Assembly: GCA_018816945.1 (NCBI GenBank)
Contig: JAHIVC010000027.1
Coordinates: 1-64,000 of the forward strand
Reading direction: 5' to 3'
Length of the DNA: 64,000 nt
DNA from: Bacteroidota bacterium
GTDB lineage: Bacteria > Bacteroidota > Bacteroidia > Bacteroidales > GCA-2711565
Position 1 is the stretch's first letter; every line of letters starts with the position of its first letter. A program made the position numbers and the translations under genes. The notes under the pieces are model-generated. The model did no database searches. It saw nothing but the letters and a program-made list of their open reading frames with translations, and had not been told where the DNA came from. Of this stretch, positions 50,532 through 60,085 are shown one piece after another.

Positions 50532-53087
50532 ATGGAAGCGAAGTTTTCACAGAGAGTAAAAAATGTTTTGACCTTTAGTCGTGAAGAAGCCATCCGGCTA
50601 GGAAACAGTTACATAGGACTTGAACATCTTTTACTGGGAATTATCAGGGAAGGCAATGGGATGGCAATACAAATACTTAAATATTTTGGGGCAGATATAG
50701 ACGAAATCAGAAGAACTATTGAGGCTTCCATTAGAAATGCTGAAAAATCTTATAAGAAACCCGAAAATATACCATTAATTAAACAAGCGGAAAGAGCTTT
50801 GAAAATTACCTATCTTGAAGCTAAGCTTTTTAACAGTGAATTAATTGGTACTGAACATCTAATGCTTGCTATATTAAAGGATGAAGACAATTTAGTTACC
50901 CGTTCACTCAAGAAACGAGGCATTGATTATGAGTCCGTTAAAGATGAGGTCAAAGCATTGACAATGAAAAATGAAGACACGGAAATTACACCAAGTGCTG
51001 AAATCCCAAATGATCCAACCGACGACGATTATGATGATATTGGTAAAAGTTACGGTGGTGGAAGTACAAAAAAAGTTCAGGATTCAAAATCCAAAACTCC
51101 GGTATTGGATAATTTCGGACATGATTTAACGCTTGCCGCTGAAGAAAACAGGCTTGATCCAATTGTTGGCAGGGAGAAAGAATTAGAACGTATTGCACAG
51201 ATATTAAGCAGAAGAAAGAAAAATAACCCCATATTAATAGGTGAGCCGGGTGTTGGCAAATCTGCTATTGCAGAAGGATTAGCTTTACGGATAATTAATC
51301 GTAAGGTATCAAGGGCCTTATTTAATAAAAGGGTAATTACGTTGGATCTCGCATCTCTGGTTGCCGGTACCAAGTATCGTGGCCAATTTGAAGAACGAAT
51401 GAAGGCCGTTTTAAACGAACTGGAAAAAAATCCGAACATCATCATTTTCATTGATGAAATCCATACCATCGTTGGAGCAGGAAATGCATCAGGTGCATTG
51501 GATGCTTCTAACATGTTTAAGCCGGCTCTTGCACGTGGAGAAATTCAATGTATAGGTGCGACAACCCTGAATGAATACAGGCAATATATCGAAAAAGACG
51601 GGGCACTTGAACGTAGATTTCAGAAGGTTCTGATTGACCCGACAACTCCGGAAGAAACAGTTGAAATCCTCAATAACATAAAGGAAAAATACGAGGACCA
51701 TCATCTTGTTACATATACCCCTGAAGCAATTAAAGCCTGTGTAACTTTAACAACAAGATATATCAGTGATCGTTTTCTGCCAGATAAAGCAATTGATGCT
51801 TTAGATGAAGCAGGTTCGCGAGTTCACATCACAAATATCCATGTTCCTGTTGAAATCATTAATATTGAAAGCCGGATTGAAGAAACAAGGCTCAAGAAAA
51901 CAAAGGCAATTAACAGCCAAAAATTTGAGGAGGCTGCCGAATTTCGTGATTTAGAGAAGAAGTTACAATCGCAACTTGAAGATGAAAAGAAAAGATGGGA
52001 GGAAGAATCCAAAATTCATCGCGAAACCGTTCAGGAAGAAAATGTTGCGGAAGTTATTGCCATGATGACAGGTGTGCCCGTGCAGCGGATTGCGCAAAAT
52101 GAAGGCGACAGACTCATAAACATGGAAACGGAGCTTGCGGATTCTGTAATTGGACAAAGTGAAGCTATTAAAAAAGTAGCTAAAGCAATCCGAAGAAATC
52201 GGGCAGGACTGAAAGATCCGAATAAACCTATTGGAACATTTGTATTCCTGGGACCAACCGGGGTCGGGAAAACATATTTGGCGAAAGTATTGGCGCAATT
52301 TCTTTTTGACTCCGAAGACGCCCTCGTTCGTGTCGACATGAGTGAATATATGGAGAAATTTGCCGTTTCACGTCTTGTCGGGGCTCCTCCCGGATACGTA
52401 GGTTATGAAGAAGGCGGACAATTGACCGAAAAAGTTAGGCGTAAGCCCTACTCAATAGTATTACTTGATGAAATTGAAAAAGCTCATCCGGATGTGTTCC
52501 ATTTATTACTTCAAGTATTGGATGATGGCGTATTGACAGATAGTCTTGGCAGAAAAATTGATTTCAAAAATACCATCATCATCATGACTTCAAACATTGG
52601 ATCGCGTCAACTTAAAGATTTCGGCACCGGTGTTGGGTTTTCTACAGCTGCAAAAAATGCTTCAAAAGCAAATTATGCAACAGGTGTCATTGAAAATGCG
52701 CTTAAACGTGCTTTTGCACCTGAATTTTTAAACAGGATCGATGATGTTATTATTTTCGAGAAATTAGAACGTGAAGACATTCATAAAATCATCGATATTG
52801 AATTGAAAAACCTTCTAACACGCGTTTATGATTTAGGTTATCAAATGAAGGTTTCATCAGCAGCGAAAGATTTTATCGCGGAAAAAGGATGGGATGCGCA
52901 ATTTGGCGCCCGACCTCTAAAAAGAGCTATTCAAAAGCATATCGAGGATCCATTAGCGGAAGAAATCATCAAAATTAAGATGGTTGAAGGCGATATAATC
53001 AATGTGGATTACAGCGAGAAAAAGAAGGAAATTTTCATTAAAATAAGCAAGCCTAAATTGCCGGCAAAACAAGTCAAAAGTAAATAG
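50532..53087 (+). CDS. clpC: ClpC family AAA+ unfoldase
   Basis: An 851-residue Hsp100 protein from the ATG at 50532 (MEAKFSQRVKNVL). Two Clp N repeats cover residues about 5-145. AAA+ domain 1 has GEPGVGKSAIAEGL and IIFIDEIHTIVGAG. A UVR-type middle segment (NSQKFEEAAEFRDLEKKLQS) marks ClpC rather than ClpA or ClpB. AAA+ domain 2 has GPTGVGKTYLAKVLA, GAPPGYVGYEEGG and the Clp C-terminal lid. It unfolds proteins for ClpP. No CtsR/McsA/McsB regulators are nearby, in contrast to Firmicutes. It is divergent from gyrA and ends about 200 bases before the acyl-CoA dehydrogenase gene. Confidence 0.95.
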   Translation: MEAKFSQRVKNVLTFSREEAIRLGNSYIGLEHLLLGIIREGNGMAIQILKYFGADIDEIRRTIEASIRNAEKSYKKPENIPLIKQAERALKITYLEAKLFNSELIGTEHLMLAILKDEDNLVTRSLKKRGIDYESVKDEVKALTMKNEDTEITPSAEIPNDPTDDDYDDIGKSYGGGSTKKVQDSKSKTPVLDNFGHDLTLAAEENRLDPIVGREKELERIAQILSRRKKNNPILIGEPGVGKSAIAEGLALRIINRKVSRALFNKRVITLDLASLVAGTKYRGQFEERMKAVLNELEKNPNIIIFIDEIHTIVGAGNASGALDASNMFKPALARGEIQCIGATTLNEYRQYIEKDGALERRFQKVLIDPTTPEETVEILNNIKEKYEDHHLVTYTPEAIKACVTLTTRYISDRFLPDKAIDALDEAGSRVHITNIHVPVEIINIESRIEETRLKKTKAINSQKFEEAAEFRDLEKKLQSQLEDEKKRWEEESKIHRETVQEENVAEVIAMMTGVPVQRIAQNEGDRLINMETELADSVIGQSEAIKKVAKAIRRNRAGLKDPNKPIGTFVFLGPTGVGKTYLAKVLAQFLFDSEDALVRVDMSEYMEKFAVSRLVGAPPGYVGYEEGGQLTEKVRRKPYSIVLLDEIEKAHPDVFHLLLQVLDDGVLTDSLGRKIDFKNTIIIMTSNIGSRQLKDFGTGVGFSTAAKNASKANYATGVIENALKRAFAPEFLNRIDDVIIFEKLEREDIHKIIDIELKNLLTRVYDLGYQMKVSSAAKDFIAEKGWDAQFGARPLKRAIQKHIEDPLAEEIIKIKMVEGDIINVDYSEKKKEIFIKISKPKLPAKQVKSK

Positions 53088-53200
53088 GTTCTTAAGTTTT
53101 TCATAATTTAAAATGTCGTCTTATTAAGTCTCTAACCCTGTTTTGGTCCAGGAACAAGATATATTTTGTCTATTCGTTTGAATATGAATATTTTAAAATT

Positions 53201-53231
53201 TTGCTTCTTATATTCTTGATCATTATATTTG
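53201..53231 (+). promoter_or_regulatory. Promoter of the long acyl-CoA dehydrogenase gene
   Basis: TTG (53201-53203), a 20-base spacer and TATATTTG (53224-53231). The ATG is 60 bases downstream. Confidence 0.65.
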
Positions 53232-53290
53232 CGCTTTTTAAAATTTTACGATATTCATATTAATAATTCAACTAATTAAAACACCTTAAA

Positions 53291-55099
53291 ATGGCAAATG
53301 ATCAACTAATCAAAGGGGGTGAATTTTTATTGACGGAAGCCCAAGCTAATGAAACTTTTATTCCTGAAGAATTTGATGAAGAACAACGTATGATTGTTCA
53401 AACCTGTGAAGATTTTTTAGAAGCAGAGATCTATCCTAATCTTGATCGTATTGATGAAAAAGAAGCTGGTTTAATGCCTGGTTTATTGGCAAAAGCAGGA
53501 GAACTGGGACTGCTCGGAATTTCAGTACCTGAAGAATATAATGGATTTAATCAAAGCTTTATTACAAATATGAGAGCTAATGAAGCCATGGGCGCTGCCA
53601 ATTCATTTTCGGTTGCATTTATGTGCCACACAGGTATTGGGACCTTACCTATTCTTTATTACGGTAATGAAGAACAAAAACAAAAATATGTACCTCAATT
53701 AGCCAGTGGTGAATTAAAAGCCTCTTATTGTTTGACTGAACCAGGAGCAGGATCTGATGCAAATTCAGGAACTACAAGAGCCGTATTATCTGAAGATGGA
53801 AAACACTATATTTTAAATGGCCAGAAAATGTGGATCACCAATGGTGGATTTGCTGATGTTCAAACTGTTTTTGCGAAAATTGATAACGATCGGGTTTTAA
53901 GTGCTTTTATTGTCGAAAGAGCTTGGGAAGGTGTAGTTATTAACCCGGAAGAAAAAAAAATGGGGATTAAAGGTTCATCTACTACCCAGATATTTTACAA
54001 TGATGTCAAGGTTCCTGTTGAAAACCTTCTCGGAAAAAGAGGTGAAGGATTCCGTATCGCATTAAATATTCTACATATTGGAAGAATTAAATTGGGAGCT
54101 ACCGTTATTGGAGCTGCCAAAAGCGCAATCAATCACTCGGTAAAATATGCCAATGAACGTAAACAGTTTTCGCAACCAATTTCTAATTTTGGAGCGATAC
54201 AACATAAACTTGCCGAACAGGTAATCCAAACCTTTGTTACCGAATCTACGGTTTATCGTGCCAGTAAAGATGTAAATGATACAATTGAAGCTTACAAAGC
54301 TGAAGGAATGGCATATGGAGAAGCAAACATCAAAGGAACCGCTCAATTTGCAATAGAATGTGCATTGTTAAAAGTATTAGGTTCAGAAGCACTGGATTAT
54401 GTTGTTGATGAAGCTGTTCAGGTTTTTGGCGGGATGGGATATTCTGCTGAAGGACCTGTTGATAAAGCTTATCGTGATTCAAGAATCAACCGGATTTTTG
54501 AGGGAACCAATGAAATTAACCGTTTGTTGATTGTTGATACCGTTTTGAAAAGATCGATGAAAGGCGAAATTAATTTATTCGAAGAAGCAAAAAAAGTAGT
54601 TGAAGCTTTAAACGATACTGTTAGCCATGAATTTGTCATTCAAAATTATTTTGAGGAAAAACGGGGATATATTAAAAACTTTAAGGACGCTGTTTTAATG
54701 GTATTGGGAGTTTCTTCCGAGCATTTCAAACGTAAGTTTGATCAGGAACAAGAAATTTGGATGAATATTTCAGATATGATTATTCAACTTTACGGATGCG
54801 AATCTACCATGTTAAGAGTAGAGAAATTTGAAAAAATGAAAGAAGACAGTGATGATAATGGTGACAGCAATGGAAAATTAAACCTTAATAAACTCATATT
54901 AGATGTAAATGTTTATGATGCTGCCGATCGTATTTATAAAGCCGGAGCCGATGCCATTAATTCATTTACAACAGGAAAACAGCAGCAATTGCTATTAAAT
55001 GCACTTGCTAAATTCACACGGGTAGCACCTGTAAATGTTAAAGAGGCGCGAAAAGCAATTGCTTTAAAGCTCATCGACGATAACTGTTATAAATTCTAA
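53291..55099 (+). CDS. Acyl-CoA dehydrogenase, long form (about 600 aa)
   Basis: A 602-residue flavoprotein. The first 400 residues are a complete acyl-CoA dehydrogenase: YCLTEPGAGSDANSGTT, MWITNGGFADVQTVFAK, the linker KGSSTTQIFYNDVKVPVEN, QPISNFGAIQHKLAEQ and the active-site segment RIFEGTNEINRLLI. An added 180-residue helical C-terminal domain follows, as in very-long-chain/ACAD9-type enzymes and many Bacteroidota homologues. It should oxidise fatty acyl-CoA with FAD and pass electrons to an electron-transfer flavoprotein. Chain length cannot be read. It converges on a second acyl-CoA dehydrogenase, with a shared terminator between. Confidence 0.93.
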   Translation: MANDQLIKGGEFLLTEAQANETFIPEEFDEEQRMIVQTCEDFLEAEIYPNLDRIDEKEAGLMPGLLAKAGELGLLGISVPEEYNGFNQSFITNMRANEAMGAANSFSVAFMCHTGIGTLPILYYGNEEQKQKYVPQLASGELKASYCLTEPGAGSDANSGTTRAVLSEDGKHYILNGQKMWITNGGFADVQTVFAKIDNDRVLSAFIVERAWEGVVINPEEKKMGIKGSSTTQIFYNDVKVPVENLLGKRGEGFRIALNILHIGRIKLGATVIGAAKSAINHSVKYANERKQFSQPISNFGAIQHKLAEQVIQTFVTESTVYRASKDVNDTIEAYKAEGMAYGEANIKGTAQFAIECALLKVLGSEALDYVVDEAVQVFGGMGYSAEGPVDKAYRDSRINRIFEGTNEINRLLIVDTVLKRSMKGEINLFEEAKKVVEALNDTVSHEFVIQNYFEEKRGYIKNFKDAVLMVLGVSSEHFKRKFDQEQEIWMNISDMIIQLYGCESTMLRVEKFEKMKEDSDDNGDSNGKLNLNKLILDVNVYDAADRIYKAGADAINSFTTGKQQQLLLNALAKFTRVAPVNVKEARKAIALKLIDDNCYKF

Positions 55100-55115
55100 G
55101 CTTACCAAATCTCAT

Positions 55116-55153
55116 AAAAAAATCCCCCCGATATGATCGAGGGGATTTTTTTA
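55116..55153. terminator. Bidirectional terminator between the two acyl-CoA dehydrogenase genes
   Basis: AATCCCC-C-CGAT pairs with ATCG-A-GGGGATT around ATG, with A-run and T-run flanks. It serves both convergent genes. Confidence 0.88.
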
Positions 55154-55167
55154 TTCACATATTATCA

Positions 55168-56313
55168 TCACAATTTTAAAATTGCTTTTGAAATTACAAT
55201 ACGTTGAACCTGATTAGTCCCTTCGTAAATCTGACAAAGTTTCACATCTCGCATGATTTTTTCTACACCAAATTCAGTAGAATATCCATCCCCTCCCATT
55301 ACCTGAACTGCATTTGTTGCAATTTCCATAGCTGCATCAGAAGCATAAAGTTTTGACATTGCGGATAATTTAGATGCAGATCTTACACCGTTATCATATT
55401 CCCATGCGGCTTTCCAAGTTACCATTCGCGCAGCTTCAAGCGAAGTAGCCATGTCGGCTAACATAAATCCTATAGCCTGATTAGATGCAATGGGTTTGCC
55501 AAATTGAATTCTTTTTTTCGACCAATCTCTTGAAATTTCGTAGGCTTCACGCGCTGCACCAACACTCAACGCAGCAACACCGGTACGAGTACGATCAAAA
55601 GTTTTCATGGCAAATAAAAAGCCGTGTCCTTCTAATCCCAACCTGTTCTCTATAGGAACCTCAACATCAGTAAAAATAATTTCATTTTGAACAGAAGCTT
55701 TTTGTCCCATTTTTTCTAAATGAGGTTTGATCTCTATACCCGGTAAATTAGAAGGAACCACAAAAGCAGTTAAACTTCTTGATCCTTTTTCAGGATCGGT
55801 TTGCGCAAAAACAGTGAAAAATGAAGCAACCTCACCATTGGTTATAAACCGTTTATGACCGTTCAGTATATATTTATCACCATGAAGTATTGCCGTGGAT
55901 TTAATGCCCTGAACATCAGATCCGGCATTAGGTTCGGTTAAACAATAAGCCGCAACCGCCTTTTCTTCAACAATTTGTCCGAAAAACTTGTTCTGTTGTT
56001 GCTCGTTGGCAGCCAATAACATTGGAGTTAAAGCTAAGGTATTTGCATCAATACAAATTCCGATTCCGATACAAGCCGCACCTAATTCTTCGGAAGCCAA
56101 TGCACTATCAAAAATATTAAATCCATTTCCACCAAATTTTTTAGGCATAGGGCCGTTCATGATCCCTTCGCCATATGCTTTCTTAACAATATCCCACGGA
56201 AATTCCGCTAACTTATCATACTTAAGACGCTCAGGCCTGATTACTCTATCGGCAAATTCACGGTATTTCTCAACGATTTGCTGCTGTTCATTTGTTAATG
56301 AAAAATCTATCAT
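55168..56313 (-). CDS. Acyl-CoA dehydrogenase, short form
   Basis: A 381-residue acyl-CoA dehydrogenase of standard length. Marks are AAYCLTEPNAGSDVQGI, FITNGEVASFFTVFAQ, MGQKASVQNEIIFTDVEVP, QFGKPIASNQAIGFMLADM, and the C-terminal CQIYEGTNQVQRIVI with the catalytic-base glutamate, as in short-chain and medium-chain enzymes. It should be a homotetramer that takes short or medium chain or branched acyl-CoA. No partner genes (etfAB, hydratase, thiolase) are adjacent. A TATATTTG element lies about 90 bases upstream (56405-56412). Confidence 0.93.
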   Translation of the reverse strand: MIDFSLTNEQQQIVEKYREFADRVIRPERLKYDKLAEFPWDIVKKAYGEGIMNGPMPKKFGGNGFNIFDSALASEELGAACIGIGICIDANTLALTPMLLAANEQQQNKFFGQIVEEKAVAAYCLTEPNAGSDVQGIKSTAILHGDKYILNGHKRFITNGEVASFFTVFAQTDPEKGSRSLTAFVVPSNLPGIEIKPHLEKMGQKASVQNEIIFTDVEVPIENRLGLEGHGFLFAMKTFDRTRTGVAALSVGAAREAYEISRDWSKKRIQFGKPIASNQAIGFMLADMATSLEAARMVTWKAAWEYDNGVRSASKLSAMSKLYASDAAMEIATNAVQVMGGDGYSTEFGVEKIMRDVKLCQIYEGTNQVQRIVISKAILKL

Positions 56314-56404
56314 TTTTAAAAAGAATTATAGGTTAATTTTGATTTATTTTAGTATAAAACAGATAATCTTATGCACCTGTTAATGCCAGTTGTTACCTTG
56401 TTAA

Positions 56405-56412
56405 CAAATATA
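56405..56412 (-). promoter_or_regulatory. TATATTTG -7 element upstream of short acyl-CoA dehydrogenase
   Basis: A consensus -7 element on the minus strand, 92 bases before the ATG. No nearer candidate is visible. Confidence 0.45.
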
Positions 56413-56552
56413 AATAAATTTATCAAAATATCGATATATGAATAAAATTAAGTGTTGAAAACTGTCATAATACAACGATGATATATAATTATAAGCTAAA
56501 TTTAAGCTCTAAAATTGTACAATAAATTGAAATCTATTTAATTATTAAGATA

Positions 56553-57656
56553 ATGCAAAATTTTTCGTTTCACATCCCAACAAAAATAATTTTCGGGACT
56601 GGTAATATTTCTATGCTGCCATTAGAAATCCCAGATTCAACTACTTCAATTTTAATTGTTACGGATCAAAATTTACATCGAAACACAGGTATTATAAATC
56701 ATATAAGAATGCTGTTATCAAATTACAATGTTTTTGTCTTTGATCAAATTGAAGAAAACCCATCCATTGAATCGGTGGATATTGGAGCTGATTTTGCCAA
56801 GAAACATTTTATCGATTTGATACTCGGTATTGGCGGTGGTTCAAGTATGGATGCAGCTAAGGGAATTGCTTTAACTGTGACAAATGATGTGCGTTTTGAA
56901 TCATTCCTAAACGGAGAAGTTCCAATAAATCAACCTTTGCCCTTCATTTGTATACCAACCACTTCAGGTACCGGAAGCGAAGTGACACCTTTTGCTGTTT
57001 TTACCGATAAAGTTGATGAATCAAAGAAAGGATATTCACATCCAAGCATTTTCCCGTTAATTTCCGTTATTGATCCGGAGCTAACTTATTCTATGCCTGA
57101 AAGCGTTAGAATAAATACCGGGTTGGATGTGCTTGCTCATGCTTCAGAAGCCTATCTCTCATTAGATTCCAATATGCTAAATGATCAAATTGCTTTAGAA
57201 AGCGTCAGACTTGTAATTTCAAATTTACCTTTGGCAGTAAAAGGAAATCTATCCGCCATTAATTTAATGGCCTATGCTTCTGTATTGGCTGGTATTGCTA
57301 TTACTCATGCCAGTACTATTTTGCCTCACATTATGGGCTATCCGTTAACTGTTTTTCATCAAATACCGCATGGTAAAGCAAGTATATTAACTCTTCCGGC
57401 ATTTCTCGATTTCTTAGAGAAAATTGAGGAATCGGAACAAAAAGTAAGAAATCTGAAATCAATATTTAATTTAGGAGGAGGATTATCAGAATTTTTGAAA
57501 ACCCTCGGTATTTCGCCTAAGTTAAGCGATTATGGAGTAAACGAAGAAGAAATTGACTTATTTATTGAAAAGACAATACATAAGGGCGACATCAAAATTA
57601 CACCAGGTAATATTGATCGTAATATCGTTCGTAATCTTTATTATGATTCCCTATAA
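56553..57656 (+). CDS. Iron-containing (group III) alcohol dehydrogenase
   Basis: A 367-residue dehydrogenase. The N-terminal NAD(P) domain has FGTGNIS, then LILGIGGGSSMDAAKGIAL, the group III glycine motif near residue 95, and IPTTSGTGSEVTPFAVF. The metal site is made by Asp and His in NTGLDVLAHASEAY and His in ILPHIMGYPLTVFHQIPHGK. It reversibly oxidises a primary alcohol or reduces an aldehyde; iron or another divalent metal is needed. The substrate is unknown, with butanol- or lactaldehyde-type enzymes as candidates. It is a single gene, convergent with the outer-membrane protein gene 12 bases on. Confidence 0.93.
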   Translation: MQNFSFHIPTKIIFGTGNISMLPLEIPDSTTSILIVTDQNLHRNTGIINHIRMLLSNYNVFVFDQIEENPSIESVDIGADFAKKHFIDLILGIGGGSSMDAAKGIALTVTNDVRFESFLNGEVPINQPLPFICIPTTSGTGSEVTPFAVFTDKVDESKKGYSHPSIFPLISVIDPELTYSMPESVRINTGLDVLAHASEAYLSLDSNMLNDQIALESVRLVISNLPLAVKGNLSAINLMAYASVLAGIAITHASTILPHIMGYPLTVFHQIPHGKASILTLPAFLDFLEKIEESEQKVRNLKSIFNLGGGLSEFLKTLGISPKLSDYGVNEEEIDLFIEKTIHKGDIKITPGNIDRNIVRNLYYDSL

Positions 57657-57668
57657 TTATTTTGAAGA

Positions 57669-58349
57669 TTATAACTTTAAACGAAATCCGAAATTCGCAA
57701 GAATGTATGAAATTGGTCTTTTGTCAACTCTAATATCATTGGCTGTCCAAAATGTAAATTCAGCATTTGCATGATTATAGGATGAATGCACAATCAAGCT
57801 CCACCCCTCCCTTATTTCATATTCTAAATCGAGTGAGATTTGATATACGAATGTATAATCTATGGCTGAAGTAATTTCGAAATATTCCGGTCCAAATAAA
57901 AAATACTTTGGTTTATTCAACTGGTAAGGAGTTTGAATATTCATCATGCCGGCATTTACACCTCCTTGTAGTTTAATTTTTTGGAGAATGGCTTTTTCAT
58001 AAAAAACTCCACCCATCGCAGTAAGCGGAAGATATGGATCGGAACGAATGCTAATATCTGAAAGAAAAGGATCTGAAGCTACTTTGACCCATCCCAAACT
58101 CGCGACATCAACAGGATGAATTGATCCTCCAACCGAAATTCTCAAACCAAAAGGTGGCCTTGCCAACCAATTAATATTTAAAAGTACATTCCCTCCGGGT
58201 TTTGTAAAACTTCCTTCATTCAATATTTGCCCACTATATTTATCGATTGGCAGTGATAAGCCACTACTCACATCAATGGAAAATTTATTATTCTGACTAA
58301 ATGCAGAGAAGCTAAATAGTAAAAAGAAGTATAATAAATAGTTTTTCAT
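57669..58349 (-). CDS. Outer-membrane beta-barrel-like protein
   Basis: A 226-residue protein with a signal peptide (KNYLLYFFLLFSFSAFSQ, cut FS-QN). The remainder alternates polar and aromatic residues as in small outer-membrane barrels (FSIDVSSGLSLPIDKYS ... SISLDLEYEIREGWSLIVHS-type strand pattern) and ends in a hydrophobic strand, ILANFGFRLKL, as many porin-like proteins do. There is no recognised specific family. It lies 9 bases after a 56-residue membrane protein gene on the same strand, so the two are probably cotranscribed. Confidence 0.7.
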   Translation of the reverse strand: MKNYLLYFFLLFSFSAFSQNNKFSIDVSSGLSLPIDKYSGQILNEGSFTKPGGNVLLNINWLARPPFGLRISVGGSIHPVDVASLGWVKVASDPFLSDISIRSDPYLPLTAMGGVFYEKAILQKIKLQGGVNAGMMNIQTPYQLNKPKYFLFGPEYFEITSAIDYTFVYQISLDLEYEIREGWSLIVHSSYNHANAEFTFWTANDIRVDKRPISYILANFGFRLKL

Positions 58350-58358
58350 AGTTATAAT

Positions 58359-58529
58359 CTAAAAAGGAATGGTATAAGGATAAAGGTTAACGACCACAAT
58401 AGCCAACAGGATACCCATGATACCTATGAATAAGAAAAGATATCCGAGTGCTTTTTTCTTTTTCACGAACATGATAATTCCGATGATAAAAAATAAAATT
58501 GAAAAGATAAAAAGCTGGAGTATCATCAT
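58359..58529 (-). CDS. Small two-helix membrane protein, 56 aa
   Basis: A 56-residue ORF: MMILQLFIFSILFFIIGIIM, then FVKKKKALGYLFLFI and an end reading NLYPYTIPF. Two hydrophobic helices flank a KKKK turn, which gives a hairpin in the inner membrane with the turn in the cytoplasm. A TAGTTTTG promoter box lies 14 bases before the ATG. It is 9 bases upstream of the outer-membrane protein gene. Similar small proteins ending YLYP-x-x-x-PF are, as I recall, present in other Bacteroidota, but I could not check. Function unknown. Confidence 0.7.
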   Translation of the reverse strand: MMILQLFIFSILFFIIGIIMFVKKKKALGYLFLFIGIMGILLAIVVVNLYPYTIPF

Positions 58530-58542
58530 TTGCTTTTTTTGA

Positions 58543-58550
58543 CAAAACTA
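58543..58550 (-). promoter_or_regulatory. TAGTTTTG -7 element for the 56-aa membrane protein
   Basis: A consensus TAnnTTTG on the minus strand, 14 bases before the start codon. Confidence 0.55.
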
Positions 58551-58593
58551 ATAAAAATTGATCGTATAAAATAACAGAACAAGTGGTAAAACA

Positions 58594-58633
58594 AAAAGAG
58601 GAATCTTTCCTTATCGGGATAAATTCCTCTTTT
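58594..58633. terminator. Terminator after FKBP lipoprotein gene
   Basis: AAAAGAGGAAT (58594-58604) pairs with ATTCCTCTTTT (58623-58633), an 11-base stem. The loop holds a small TTATC/GATAA hairpin. On the minus strand it is followed by a T-rich stretch. Confidence 0.8.
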
Positions 58634-58651
58634 GTTATAAGCTATAAAAGT

Positions 58652-59971
58652 TTATTTCACTCTTTCCAAAAATTCAACTTCAAATAATAATGGTGCAAAT
58701 GGTTGAATCATAGGAGGTCTTCCTGCTGGTCCGTATGCCAATTTTGATGGAACCAACCAAATTGCTTTGCCGCCAACGCGCATTAATTTAATAGCCTCAT
58801 GCCATCCTTGTATGATTCCCGGTTTATCAACAGTAAATTCCAGAGGTTCATTTCTTGTAACGGACGAATCAATCGTATCATTATTGAGTGTGGTCAGGGT
58901 ATAGTTTACTTTAACTTTATCACCACTTATTGGGATTTCTCCCGATCCTGCTAAAGTTTCAATAAAATATAAACCACTCTCAGTAGGACTCACGATATAT
59001 TTTTTATCACTTAAATATTTTTGAATTGCTGCTTGTTCATCATCTGACAACTTCTTATTTTGAGCTTCATCTTTAGCAGCTTTCTCTTTTTGGAACACAG
59101 CCTTGTCTTTAATGTCAACGACCTCAATATCATAAACAAGTGGTGTGTATGGGCCTAATTGATCACCGGCTCCTTCTGCACCAAAAGCTAAACTTGAAGG
59201 AACAATGAAGGTTGCTTTTTCACCTACTCTCATTTGTCCAATGCCTTTATTAAAGCCTTTTGTGTCAAATTGGGTTCCATATTCAAAATCAATTAATTCA
59301 CCTTTGGTATAGGTTGTGAATAAGGTATCTCCACTTGTAAACTTTAGAGTATAATTAATAAGTATAATTAAACCATTTGCTACTTTTTTGCCGGTTCCTT
59401 TTTTGGTTTGAATGAAGTATAAACCTTCTTCATCAGGTTGGATAGTAATATAATTCGCTTTTATATACTCTTCAATTAATCCGGGCTCTTTATTACGAAT
59501 TGCTTCCATTTCAGCTTCCTTTTCCATATCTGCTTCTTCTCTGGTCTGAAATTTTTTCATTTTTATATTGAAGTAGATATAACTTGAACTATCAACATAT
59601 GAAGGTAAACTAGGGGCTCCAGCGGTAATATAGAAAAATGAATCTGCTTTTATCGCAAATTCAGCACTATCGCCGATCGCCATCATGGCTATACACTCAT
59701 AAACATCTCCGGCATATTGTGGCTCCTGCAAAATGAGTTGAAATGCCTGTGGGTTTTCATTACTGTTAAAAAGCATACTATCGCCTACTTTGTATGACAT
59801 TCCCAGTGTGACAACATCTCCGGCTTTAGGAGATAAGGAACCGATTTTTTCGAAAAACTTATAATATATGCCGGAACTTGTTTTTTTATAGCCTTTAAAC
59901 TGTGAGTTACAGGATACAGCTAAAAAAGCTATCATAAGTGAAAGGACGAGTACTAATTTTTTTTGTATCAT
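58652..59971 (-). CDS. FKBP-type peptidyl-prolyl isomerase lipoprotein with three FKBP-like units
   Basis: A 439-residue protein. Lipobox LAVSC sets the lipidated cysteine at residue 21, so it is membrane-anchored. Three FKBP-like units follow: a diverged one (about 35-145), one near 175-285 (IGQMRVGEKATFIVPSSLAF, then GAEGAGDQLGPYTPLVYDIE), and one near 320-435 (IIQGWHEAIKLMRVGGKAIW, LVPSKLAYGPAGRPPMIQPF). The second and third keep the usual isomerase pocket patterns; the first lacks them. It should speed proline isomerisation and act as a chaperone in the periplasm or at the outer membrane. It precedes a terminator. The upstream box is a variant, TATCTTCG (60025-60032). Confidence 0.9.
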   Translation of the reverse strand: MIQKKLVLVLSLMIAFLAVSCNSQFKGYKKTSSGIYYKFFEKIGSLSPKAGDVVTLGMSYKVGDSMLFNSNENPQAFQLILQEPQYAGDVYECIAMMAIGDSAEFAIKADSFFYITAGAPSLPSYVDSSSYIYFNIKMKKFQTREEADMEKEAEMEAIRNKEPGLIEEYIKANYITIQPDEEGLYFIQTKKGTGKKVANGLIILINYTLKFTSGDTLFTTYTKGELIDFEYGTQFDTKGFNKGIGQMRVGEKATFIVPSSLAFGAEGAGDQLGPYTPLVYDIEVVDIKDKAVFQKEKAAKDEAQNKKLSDDEQAAIQKYLSDKKYIVSPTESGLYFIETLAGSGEIPISGDKVKVNYTLTTLNNDTIDSSVTRNEPLEFTVDKPGIIQGWHEAIKLMRVGGKAIWLVPSKLAYGPAGRPPMIQPFAPLLFEVEFLERVK

Positions 59972-60085
59972 TTGTTTATAATTGATTGTAAGAATTAAAT
60001 GTATTTTGAACTCATTCTGAACGTGCGAAGATAATAAAATTAATATTTGTTGCCTAAGACTGGATGAACTGTTTTAAACAAATAA

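Noticed and set aside
51077-52339. Minus-strand frames of 100-145 codons inside clpC
   Set aside because: They are opposite-strand shadows of a conserved gene; composition is low complexity (Ser/Phe-rich) as expected for shadows.
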